Shown one piece after another: positions 1 through 6,872 of a stretch of DNA of 43,823 nt. Position 1 is the first letter of the stretch, and each line of letters begins with the position of its first letter. Source of the DNA: Sciscionella sediminilitoris (lineage in GTDB: Bacteria > Actinomycetota > Actinomycetes > Mycobacteriales > Pseudonocardiaceae); NCBI RefSeq assembly GCF_000737195.2, contig NZ_JALM01000045.1:1-43823 (forward strand). The letters run 5' to 3'. A model generated the notes under the pieces. That model was given only the letters and a program-made list of their open reading frames with translations. It searched no databases and was not told the origin of the DNA. The position numbers were made by a program, and so were the translations under genes.

Positions 1-41
1 GACCAGGCCTGGGCCGCGGCAGCCGCGGCCCAGGCCTGGTC
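1..41. repeat. Perfect 20-base inverted repeat at the window edge
   Basis: Bases 1-20 (GACCAGGCCTGGGCCGCGGC) are the exact reverse complement of bases 22-41, with the single base A at 21 between them. The window starts exactly at the first base of the left arm, so the arm may continue outside. It lies in the reading frame of the ThDP enzyme. Confidence 0.95.
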
Positions 42-1353
42 GGACTCGGTCCCGGTGCTGTTCCTCTCCCCCGGCATGCCGCTGGCGCATCCCTGGCTCG
101 GTAACGGGGAGCTGCACGAGGTCAAGGAACAGCGGGCGGCACTGGACGCGATCGTGGCGTACAGCCACCGGGTCGGTTCGGTCGCCGAGATCGGTACCGC
201 GGTGGCCGCCGCCTTCGCCAGGATGACCGCTGGCCGATCGCGACCGGTGCACCTGGAGATCCCGCTCGATCTGCTGGAGGCCACCGCCCCCTGCACGGTG
301 CCCGCCCCGCTCCCCGTTTCCGCACCGCGCGCGGACGAGTCCACTGTGGACGCTGCGGCCCGAGCCCTGGGCGCTGCGCGACGACCGGTACTGATCGCGG
401 GCGGCGGGGCCCGCGCCGCGTCCGGACAGCTACGCGAGCTCGCCGAACGGCTCACCGCCCCGGTACTGAGCACGGCGAACGGCAAGGGGGTGCTCGATGA
501 GCGGCACCCGCTCGCGGTGGGTGCCGGCCTGCATCAGCCGAGCGCGCGCACCCTGGCCGAATCGAGTGACGTGGTGCTCGCGGTCGGCACCGAGCTCGCG
601 CCGACGGATCTCTGGAACGGTCCCTTCGAACACACCGGAACTCTGATCCGGGTGGACATCGACGCCGCGGCGATCCTCGCCAATGCCGATCCGGACATCC
701 GGCTGGTCGGCGAGGCGGCTCCGACGCTGAGCGCGATCCGCGCGGCACTTCCCGAGCCCGCCGCCGATCGGAGCGGGCGCGCCGCCGAAGCCCGCAGCGC
801 CTTCCGCGCCGATGCCGCGCGAGAGGGCGAGCCGTGGGCCGGGCTCACCGCGGCGCTGCGCGAGGTCGTGGACCAGGACACCATCCTTGCCGGGGACAGC
901 ACCCGGGCCTGCTACTACGGGATCCTGTCCGGTGTTCCGGCGCGCCGCCCTGCCGGTTTCCTCTACCCCGCCGGGATGGGCACCCTCGGCTACGGGCTGC
1001 CCGCGGCGATCGGTGCCAAACTCGCCGAACCGGACGCCAAGGTGCTCGCGGTGCTCGGCGATGGCGGCATCATGTTCACCATCGCCGAGCTCGCCACGGC
1101 CGCCCAGCTGCGGCTCGGGATTCCGGTGCTCGTCGTGGACGACAACGGGTACGGCGAGATCCGCGCCGAAATGCTCGACCGCGGCGAGCCGCCCACCGCC
1201 GTGACCTTCGGCGGCACCGATTTCCTCGCCGTGGCAAGGGGTTTCGGCTGTCACGCCGAACCCGTCACCGAGCCGGCACGGCTTCCCGGGGCGATCACCA
1301 AGGCATTCGGCAGGCAGGCCCCCACGGTGCTGCACCTGCGCCTCGGTGACTGA
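1..1353 (+). CDS. ThDP-dependent enzyme, acetolactate synthase-like (5'-truncated)
   Basis: C-terminal three quarters of a thiamine-diphosphate enzyme of the acetolactate synthase / 2-oxoacid decarboxylase superfamily; the frame is open to the window edge, so the N-terminus is missing. Visible are the end of the PYR domain (SDSVPVLFLSPGMP), the central domain (about residues 95-245 from base 55) and the PP domain with the ThDP/Mg motif GDGG...DDNGYGE near bases 1055-1150. The run NGELHEVKEQRAAL resembles the subgroup often annotated as 5-guanidino-2-oxopentanoate decarboxylase (AruI-like), but that substrate is a guess. It is not the Xsc subgroup found at 29211. The first 14 or so codons (alanine-rich, around DQAW) do not look like the usual GPG-x-TN segment and lie in a palindrome, so they may be artefactual. 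The gene converges on the oxidoreductase at 1363. Confidence 0.75.
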   Translation, partial: DQAWAAAAAAQAWSDSVPVLFLSPGMPLAHPWLGNGELHEVKEQRAALDAIVAYSHRVGSVAEIGTAVAAAFARMTAGRSRPVHLEIPLDLLEATAPCTVPAPLPVSAPRADESTVDAAARALGAARRPVLIAGGGARAASGQLRELAERLTAPVLSTANGKGVLDERHPLAVGAGLHQPSARTLAESSDVVLAVGTELAPTDLWNGPFEHTGTLIRVDIDAAAILANADPDIRLVGEAAPTLSAIRAALPEPAADRSGRAAEARSAFRADAAREGEPWAGLTAALREVVDQDTILAGDSTRACYYGILSGVPARRPAGFLYPAGMGTLGYGLPAAIGAKLAEPDAKVLAVLGDGGIMFTIAELATAAQLRLGIPVLVVDDNGYGEIRAEMLDRGEPPTAVTFGGTDFLAVARGFGCHAEPVTEPARLPGAITKAFGRQAPTVLHLRLGD

Positions 1354-1362
1354 ACGCGCGGC

Positions 1363-2211
1363 TCAGCCGAGGATATCGGCGAGCCGGTCGACCTGCTCGG
1401 GATCCCTGCCATGGCAGTAGAACACCAGCTCGTCGGCGCCGAGATCGGCGAACGCCTTGACCGCCTCGCGAACCTGGACCGGGCCGGTGAGCATGCCGTC
1501 CACCATGTACTCCGGGTTGCCTGTGAAGGCGTAGTAGGAACCGATCGCGGCCCGCGCTTCCGCGAGCACCGATTCCGGGCCGAGCGCCAGATTGACCTGG
1601 GCGACGATGCGCGGGGATCCGCTGCGCCCATGGGCTTCCCATGCCGAGCGGACGGTGTCGATGATCCCGCCCGCCCAGGACGGGGCCGCCGCGATCAGGG
1701 CACCGTCGCCCCAGCGGCCGACACGTTCGAGTGCTGCCGGTCTGAAGGCGCCGAACAGCATCCGTGGCCCTTCCGGCCGGGTCGGGGCCGGACCGATGGG
1801 CCCCGCCTCCTCGCCGTAGGGCAGCCCGGACCACAGGCGGCGCAACACATCCAGCTGCTGGTCGAGCCGACGGCCACGGGTGCGCAGTTCGGTGCCGGAA
1901 GCGAAGTGATCATCGGCGCGACCGCCGACACCCAGACCGAGCACGAATCGCCCGCCGGAGAGCCGATCGAGCGTCGCGGCCTGTTTGGCCAGCAGGGCGG
2001 TGTCACGCAATGGGGCGAGCAACACCTCGGTCTGCAGCCGGATCCGCTGGGTGGTTCCGGCCAGCATCGCGAGCGTGACCAGTGGTTCCGGGTTCTCGTA
2101 GACGAGCCGGTCCAGCAGACCGAGCACCTCGAACGGTCCCGCCTCGGCACGGCGGGCCCAGCCGGGCAGTGCCTCCGGGTCGGTGATGGGAAGACCGATA
2201 CCGAATTCCAC
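1363..2211 (-). CDS. LLM-class flavin-dependent oxidoreductase
   Basis: Bacterial luciferase-like monooxygenase of 282 residues, a TIM barrel using reduced FMN or F420; the substrate is unknown. The N-terminus FGIGLP is the usual first strand, followed by the family segments RIRLQTEVLLAPLRD, LAKQAATLDRLSGGRF and LGLGVGGR (about residues 50-105), then GAFRPAALERVGRWGDG. The GTG start at 2211 is chosen because AGGAGG lies 5-6 bases upstream and because the native sequence begins with EFGIGLP; the longer open frame to 2334 lacks such a site. Length is typical for the small LLM proteins. It stands alone, convergent with the ThDP gene 9 bases away. The upstream gap 2212-2349 presumably holds its promoter; no clear operator was seen. 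Confidence 0.85.
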   Translation of the reverse strand: MEFGIGLPITDPEALPGWARRAEAGPFEVLGLLDRLVYENPEPLVTLAMLAGTTQRIRLQTEVLLAPLRDTALLAKQAATLDRLSGGRFVLGLGVGGRADDHFASGTELRTRGRRLDQQLDVLRRLWSGLPYGEEAGPIGPAPTRPEGPRMLFGAFRPAALERVGRWGDGALIAAAPSWAGGIIDTVRSAWEAHGRSGSPRIVAQVNLALGPESVLAEARAAIGSYYAFTGNPEYMVDGMLTGPVQVREAVKAFADLGADELVFYCHGRDPEQVDRLADILG

Positions 2212-2349
2212 GGATTCCTCCTGAAAAAGGGACGACAACGGTAACGCCGCCCCTTCGGCACCTCGGCGATCGCGAGGCGGGTCTCCCACACTGCGGCTGT
2301 CATTCCGGGGAGCACCGGATCGAAGTGGTTCCACCCTAGAACACGCGCG

Positions 2350-2910
2350 CTAGCGAATTTCCACCGCCTCGGACCGGAGCAGTTCGCCGAGCTCCGCATA
2401 GGCGGTGTGCCACCGCAGTTGGTACTCGATCTCGTCGATATCGCCCGCCGCGAGCAATTCGTCCGCCTCGGTCATCAGTTCCGCGAGCCGCCGTGCCCCG
2501 GTGTACCGGGTGTGCGAGGCGAGATCGTGCTGCCGCGCGGTGCGAATCGCGAGCAGACTGCGCACCTGCCCGCGAGTGCCGCGCACCCGATAGCCGAGCA
2601 GGGCCAGCGCGCTGCCCACGATGACGGCGCTGAACGACAGCGAGGCGGCGATCGGCAGCGCATCCCCGAACCCCAGCATCACCAGTGCGGCGGCGAGGAT
2701 GCCGATCGGCGCACCACCGCGCCAGAGCCGCAGCCAGCGGCGCTCGGCCCTACCGGTCCCCGGCGGATAGATCACCAGATTTCGTTGCACCATACCGAAA
2801 CGCCCACCGGTGACCAGATAACTTCCCCAGCGGTGGCCGCCGTCGAGCGGATAGCAGAGCACACGGGTGGCGGGATGTTGCCGCGGTTCCGGCCGTACTG
2901 TCGATGTCAC
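2350..2910 (-). CDS. DUF6611-like small membrane protein
   Basis: Protein of 186 residues of unknown function. The segment HRWGSYLVTGGRFGMVQRN followed by ERRWLRLWRGG matches my memory of the actinobacterial DUF6611 family. After it come two hydrophobic stretches (about residues 70-110, APIGILAAALVMLGFG and AASLSFSAVIVGSALALLGY), consistent with a two-helix membrane anchor. The tail is charged and helical (ARRLAELMTEADELLAAGDIDEIEYQLRWH) and probably cytoplasmic. The GTG at 2910 is preferred because it places the conserved part near the N-terminus; the ribosome site is weak (GGCGGG). The open frame extends to 3006, but that extension reads into the leader of the divergent phosphoesterase. No functional partner is evident. 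Confidence 0.6.
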   Translation of the reverse strand: MTSTVRPEPRQHPATRVLCYPLDGGHRWGSYLVTGGRFGMVQRNLVIYPPGTGRAERRWLRLWRGGAPIGILAAALVMLGFGDALPIAASLSFSAVIVGSALALLGYRVRGTRGQVRSLLAIRTARQHDLASHTRYTGARRLAELMTEADELLAAGDIDEIEYQLRWHTAYAELGELLRSEAVEIR

Positions 2911-3116
2911 CCCGCCAATCTCGCGCCTGACGGATCCGCCGCGTGCCGCGCACACGCGCTCTTGACGGGGTGAACAAAAACTTTTACGCGTTCCCAACAC
3001 GTGCACCGCCGGGAAAGTTCAGGCCGAGTACACGGCGGGGAAAGCGCGCGTCCACCGGTCCGAGGAACTCGCCGCCTAGGTTCACCACTCGATCCGGACG
3101 AGAGCGAGGAACAACC

Positions 3117-4136
3117 GTGGTGGACCGCAGATCCTTCCTGATGACCGGCGGCGGCGCGGTGGCCGCGACCGCACTGACCGGCGCCCCGGCCGCGCAGGCG
3201 AGCCCCGGGCACCGGCCGTGGGAGCCCGTCGTACGGTTCACGATTCTCAGCGACATCCAGGGCGACCTCGGGGATTTCGGCACGGCGCTGGACGACATCG
3301 CGCACACCACTCCGGACAGTGCCGGGCTCGGTATCGCCGGTGACATCACGCCGCGCGGCTACGATTTCGAGTACGCACAGGTGCGGGCGGTCCTGGACCG
3401 GCATCCGCATCCGCGCAGGCTCGCCCTGGCCATCGGCAACCACGAGTTCTATGTGCCGAAGTGGCGTGATCCGGACACGCTGTCCCAGCCGACCTGGCCC
3501 AACGGGGTCACCGAGGATTCCCTGTTCCGCAGCTTCTTCCGGTTCGCCGGGCGCAATTCCGTCTACGCCGAGACCTCGTTCGGCGGCATTCCCGTGCTGT
3601 GCCTGGGAACCGAGCGATATGCCAAGTATCACGACCCCAAGCTCTGGGACGAGGTCTGGCTCAGCGATACGCAGTTCACCTGGCTGGAGCGACGGCTGGC
3701 TCACTGGGCACGATGGCGCAAGCCCGTCATGGTGCTCACCCATCATCCGCTGCCCGACACCGTCTCCGGCACCCGCAACAAGCTCTACCTCGGCGACTAC
3801 CTGCAGGCCGGGCGGCTGCTCTCGGTGCTCGGCCGGTACCCGGACGTCTTCCTGTTCTCCGGGCACACGCACTGGGACCTCACCCTCGCAGACTGGTCGG
3901 TGCGCCGGGTGGTCCCCGGAACCGGCAATCCGGAGGGGTTCCCCGTGATCAACACGGCGGCGGTGCAGACCGGCTGGAAGGACGACGGCAAGGGCGGCGA
4001 GGTCTCCCTCGGCGGCACCTTCAACCAGGGGCTCCAGGTCGAGGTGGGTCCCCGCACCGTGGTGGTCAAGGCACGGGATTTCGCCGCGGGCCGCTGGCTG
4101 AAGCAGATCACCATCCCGCTGCACAACACCTGGTGA
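3117..4136 (+). CDS. Secreted metallophosphoesterase (Tat signal)
   Basis: Calcineurin-like phosphoesterase of 339 residues. The N-terminus VVDRRSFLMTGGGAVAATALTG is a twin-arginine (RRSFLM) export signal ending near AAQAS, so the enzyme acts outside the membrane. The dimetal motifs appear in order: SDIQGD (usual DxH replaced by DIQ), GDITPRG, GNHEF, THHPLPD and SGHTHWD. This is the set expected for a two-metal phosphohydrolase, with Gln at the second ligand position of motif I, an unusual substitution. The substrate cannot be told. GTG at 3117 follows AGCGAGGA by 6 bases; a second GTG sits at 3120. The open frame upstream to 2943 lacks a signal peptide and is ignored. It is convergent with the TetR gene, with 4 bases between them. 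Confidence 0.85.
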   Translation: MVDRRSFLMTGGGAVAATALTGAPAAQASPGHRPWEPVVRFTILSDIQGDLGDFGTALDDIAHTTPDSAGLGIAGDITPRGYDFEYAQVRAVLDRHPHPRRLALAIGNHEFYVPKWRDPDTLSQPTWPNGVTEDSLFRSFFRFAGRNSVYAETSFGGIPVLCLGTERYAKYHDPKLWDEVWLSDTQFTWLERRLAHWARWRKPVMVLTHHPLPDTVSGTRNKLYLGDYLQAGRLLSVLGRYPDVFLFSGHTHWDLTLADWSVRRVVPGTGNPEGFPVINTAAVQTGWKDDGKGGEVSLGGTFNQGLQVEVGPRTVVVKARDFAAGRWLKQITIPLHNTW

Positions 4137-4140
4137 CCGG

Positions 4141-4659
4141 TCAGCTCGCGAGCACCTGGGCAAGCAGTTCCCCGGTGTCCAGGCCGAGCACCTCGTGCGT
4201 CCGGTGCGCCACCAGCGTGGCGATCCCGTGCACACCGGTGAGCCGGGCAAGGGCCTCGGTTTCGGTGGCCGCCGGGTTCCCGGCGCGCCACGCGCCGCGC
4301 CAGCGCTCGAGCAGCGGCAGTGTGGCCGAGCGCAGCCCGGCACCCGAATCCTCGAGCAGATCGTGGCGCAGCAACAGATCGAAGGCGTGCGGGCGGTCCG
4401 CGGCGAAGGCGATGTAGGCGCGCGCGAGCGGCAGCGGCGCGTTCTCCGTGGCGTCCAGTTCGGCGGTCAGGTCCCCGGCGATGCGTTTGGCGAGATGCCC
4501 GAGCAGTGCGGTCCGGGACGGGAAATACCGGCGCGGCGCACCGTGCGAGACCCCGCACCGCCGCGCCGTCTCCCGGATCGTCACCGCCTCGATACCGCTG
4601 TCCTCCAGGATCCGCGCCGCCGCCACGAGCAGCTGCCGCGGCAGCTCGTCCTCTGCCAT
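4141..4659 (-). CDS. TetR-family transcriptional regulator
   Basis: Repressor of 172 residues. The N-terminal helix-turn-helix (about residues 20-58) contains VTIRETARRCGVSHGAPRRYFPSR, the typical TetR recognition region with Y at the usual place and a basic APRRYF instead of PxxLYxHF. The C-terminal part is an unassigned ligand-binding domain, rather like the small WHG/TetR_C_33 group. ATG at 4659 follows GAGGTCGAGGA. It is divergent from the hydrolase at 4714, and two near-palindromic operators fill the 54-base gap, so autoregulation and control of the hydrolase are likely. The inducer is probably a substrate of the hydrolase (inference). Confidence 0.88.
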   Translation of the reverse strand: MAEDELPRQLLVAAARILEDSGIEAVTIRETARRCGVSHGAPRRYFPSRTALLGHLAKRIAGDLTAELDATENAPLPLARAYIAFAADRPHAFDLLLRHDLLEDSGAGLRSATLPLLERWRGAWRAGNPAATETEALARLTGVHGIATLVAHRTHEVLGLDTGELLAQVLAS

Positions 4660-4677
4660 TCCTCGACCTCCATCCGA

Positions 4678-4713
4678 GTAGACAGTGTCTACGATCTGGT
4701 GGACACTGTCTAC
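4678..4713. promoter_or_regulatory. Tandem TetR operators between tetR and hydrolase
   Basis: Two 15-base dyads: GTAGACAGTGTCTAC at 4678-4692 (arms GTAGACA/TGTCTAC, one central base) and GTGGACACTGTCTAC at 4699-4713 (one mismatch). Their centres are 21 bases apart, two helical turns, so two dimers would bind the same face. The second site touches the GTG at 4714. Confidence 0.75.
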
Positions 4714-5382
4714 GTGAACGATCTCGTATGCCTGCACGCGGCAGCAAGCAGCCCCGCCACCTGGGACCGCATCAGACCTGGACTGCACGCGCTCGGCTAC
4801 CGCGTGCACTGCCCGGTACTGCCCGGTCACCGCGGGGCACAACGACTGGATTCGTATCCGCCGCACGCCTTTCGCGATGCCGTGCTCGAAGACCTGGACC
4901 GGCGCGGAGTCGAACGGTTCGCCCTCATCGGCCACTCCCTCGGCGCCTTCGCGGCCACCCTGCTCGCGGCGAAGCAGCCCGAGCGCGTGACACACCTGAT
5001 CCTCGAGGAGATGCCGGTGCCCCCGCGCGATCACGGGGACCGGCCGCCGAGCCGCAAACCGGCCGCGGGCACGCTGTTGCGCACGCTCGCCCGGCTGCGT
5101 CGCGACCGCTTCGACCCGGCGATGCTGGACGAGGTGCTCACCGGGCTACGCGAACCACAGCCCCAATGGTGGACGGAACTCGCCTTGCTCTCCGCCCCGG
5201 CCCTGATCCTCGCGGGCGGGGACACCAGCCACCTGGATCAGAACCGGCACCGGCTCATCGCCGAGACGGTCCCGGATGCCACCCTGCGCACCGTCGAGGC
5301 GGGGCACCGGATTCACTCCCGCGCGCCGAAAACATGGCTTTTCGTGGTCACCGAATTCCTCTCGGGTGACCGGACCCTGTGA
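4714..5382 (+). CDS. Alpha/beta hydrolase
   Basis: Small alpha/beta-hydrolase of 222 residues, probably an esterase or lactonase in the cytoplasm. It begins VNDLVCLHAAASSPATWD, the usual first strand and oxyanion loop (HAA instead of HGF), followed by the nucleophile elbow GHSLGAF (Ser near residue 77), an acid in LAGGDTSHLD and the catalytic histidine in VEAGHRIHS. GTG at 4714 fits the family N-terminus; an in-frame GTG at 4699 lies inside operator 2. No Shine-Dalgarno precedes 4714, so the message may be leaderless or nearly so. It is divergent from the TetR regulator and very likely its target. Confidence 0.82.
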   Translation: MNDLVCLHAAASSPATWDRIRPGLHALGYRVHCPVLPGHRGAQRLDSYPPHAFRDAVLEDLDRRGVERFALIGHSLGAFAATLLAAKQPERVTHLILEEMPVPPRDHGDRPPSRKPAAGTLLRTLARLRRDRFDPAMLDEVLTGLREPQPQWWTELALLSAPALILAGGDTSHLDQNRHRLIAETVPDATLRTVEAGHRIHSRAPKTWLFVVTEFLSGDRTL

Positions 5383-5420
5383 CGCCGGTTATGCGCCATT
5401 GAACTCCGATGTCCGATTAG

Positions 5421-5439
5421 TTAGGTTTGCCAAACCTCA
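5421..5439. promoter_or_regulatory. DtxR/IdeR-type iron box
   Basis: TTAGGTTTGCCAAACCTCA is a 19-base dyad with 8 of 9 arm bases paired, close to the known actinobacterial iron-box consensus (TTAGGTTAGGCTAACCTAA). It lies 23 bases before the siderophore-binding lipoprotein, so that gene should be repressed by iron. Confidence 0.85.
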
Positions 5440-5461
5440 GCCACGGACATCAGGGAGTGCC

Positions 5462-6388
5462 ATGCCTCGCCTCCATCGCCTGCTCACCGGGGCTTGCGCG
5501 GCAGTCATCCTGGCCGCGCTCGCCGGGTGCGGTACGCAGGAGCCCGAATCGCCTTCGGGCGGTGACCGCATCGTCAAGCACGCCAAGGGACAGACGACGA
5601 TCTCCGGCACTCCCCAGCGGGTGGTCGTGCTGGACACCGGCGAACTCGACGCTGCCCTCGCGCTCGGGGTACGGCCGGTCGGCACCACGATGCCCGATGC
5701 GAGCAATACGCTCCAGCCGTATCTGGCGCAGAAGGCGGGCAAGATCGAGGTCGTCGGCACCATCGGGGAACCGAACCTGGAGAAGATCGCGGCACTCAAG
5801 CCGGATCTGATCCTGTCCAGCAAGGTCCGCGACGACGCGCATTACGGTGCGCTGAGCGCGATCGCGCCGACCGTGTTCGCCGAATCCGTTGGCAAGACGT
5901 GGAAACAGAACTTCCTGCTGGACGCCGAGGCACTGGGTAAGAAGGCCGAGGCGCAGCGGATCCTCGGCGAGTACCGGAATCGGGCGAGCGAGACCGGCAA
6001 GCGGCTCGGCGATCCCGGCACGGTCCGGGTGAGCATGGTCCGGTTCACCCCGGCCGATATCCGGCTCTACGGCACGGGATCGTTCATCGGCACCATTCTG
6101 GCCGATGTCGGACTGAACCGGCCGCCGAACCAGCAGACCGGCAAGACCTTCACCCGGCTCAGCAGGGAACTGATCGCCCAGTCGGACAGCGACCGGGTGT
6201 TCTATTCCGCCTACGGCAACGGCGGAAAACAGCAGCAGGCCGAGGTCGTCGGCTCCGCGCAGTGGAGGAATCTGAGCGCGGTCCGCGCGGGCAAGGCCGC
6301 CGAGGTCGCCGACGACACCTGGCTGCTCGGCCTCGGCCCGCTGGCGGCGAACCTGGTGCTGGAGGATCTGCGCAAGGCGTTCGGCTGA
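5462..6388 (+). CDS. Iron-siderophore ABC transporter substrate-binding lipoprotein
   Basis: Receptor of 308 residues of the FecB/FhuD type (periplasmic-binding fold III) for ferric siderophores. The signal peptide MPRLHRLLTGACAAVILAALAGC ends in the lipobox LAGC, Cys about residue 23, so it is tethered to the membrane. Family segments follow: PQRVVVLDTGELDAALALGVRPVG, IGEPNLEKIAALKPDLIL and a C-terminal lobe ending ANLVLEDLRKAFG. ATG at 5462 follows AGGGAG. The iron box at 5421 indicates IdeR/DmdR control. No permease or ATPase genes are adjacent, so it must use a transporter encoded elsewhere; the siderophore is unknown. Confidence 0.9.
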   Translation: MPRLHRLLTGACAAVILAALAGCGTQEPESPSGGDRIVKHAKGQTTISGTPQRVVVLDTGELDAALALGVRPVGTTMPDASNTLQPYLAQKAGKIEVVGTIGEPNLEKIAALKPDLILSSKVRDDAHYGALSAIAPTVFAESVGKTWKQNFLLDAEALGKKAEAQRILGEYRNRASETGKRLGDPGTVRVSMVRFTPADIRLYGTGSFIGTILADVGLNRPPNQQTGKTFTRLSRELIAQSDSDRVFYSAYGNGGKQQQAEVVGSAQWRNLSAVRAGKAAEVADDTWLLGLGPLAANLVLEDLRKAFG

Positions 6389-6394
6389 GCGGTC

Positions 6395-6415
6395 TCGGGC
6401 AGGTTGCCAGCCCGA
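6395..6415 (+). terminator. Weak hairpin after siderophore-binding gene
   Basis: TCGGGC (6395-6400) pairs with GCCCGA (6410-6415) across a 9-base loop, just after the stop at 6388. There is no T-tract, so this is only a possible terminator. Confidence 0.3.
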
Positions 6416-6518
6416 ACAGATCAGGGCGACTACTCGGCCAGACAAGCTACGGGATGTCACCTTTCGCCCCGGCGAGCGGTCTATCCCCTAGCAGTACCGG
6501 CAAACCGAGGAGATCCCC

Positions 6519-6872
6519 GTGTTCACCGCCTACCTCACGGTCACCCTGGTCGCCGCGCTCGCGAACGGGAGCGCCGCCCTCGCCGACTTCGTCGGCCACG
6601 ACTACCCCGCCGAGCAGGCCGACCGGCTTGGCGTGCCGCGGTCCTGGATGATCCCGCTGGGCACCCTGCTCGCGGCGGGTGCGCTCGGTCTGCTCGCCGG
6701 GTTCGCCGTCCCGGTGCTCGGCACGCTCGCCGCGGCGGGGCTCGTGCTGTACTTCCTCGGGGCCCTGGTCGCGCACCTGCGGGTGCGCGACCGGGACCTC
6801 GCGGGCTGGGCGGTGTTCTTCTGCCTCGCCCTCGCGGCGCTCATCCTGCGCCTGCGGCTCGGCTGGGCGTGA
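6519..6872 (+). CDS. DoxX-like small membrane protein
   Basis: Protein of 117 residues with four hydrophobic helices: FTAYLTVTLVAALANGSAALADF, WMIPLGTLLAAGALGLLAG, VLGTLAAAGLVLYFLGALVAHL and AVFFCLALAALILRL. The layout and the DRLGVPRSW-then-GA(L)GLLAG pattern resemble DoxX-family proteins. Function unknown; some relatives are linked with redox homeostasis. GTG at 6519 follows GAGGAG by 6 bases. Its stop (6870-6872) directly abuts the stop of the convergent amidase at 6873, with no base between, so no separate terminator is possible there. Confidence 0.7.
   Translation: MFTAYLTVTLVAALANGSAALADFVGHDYPAEQADRLGVPRSWMIPLGTLLAAGALGLLAGFAVPVLGTLAAAGLVLYFLGALVAHLRVRDRDLAGWAVFFCLALAALILRLRLGWA

Noticed and set aside
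2212-2349. Small gene in the gap upstream of the LLM oxidoreductase
   Set aside because: No ORF with a ribosome site or protein-like sequence; most likely promoter DNA.
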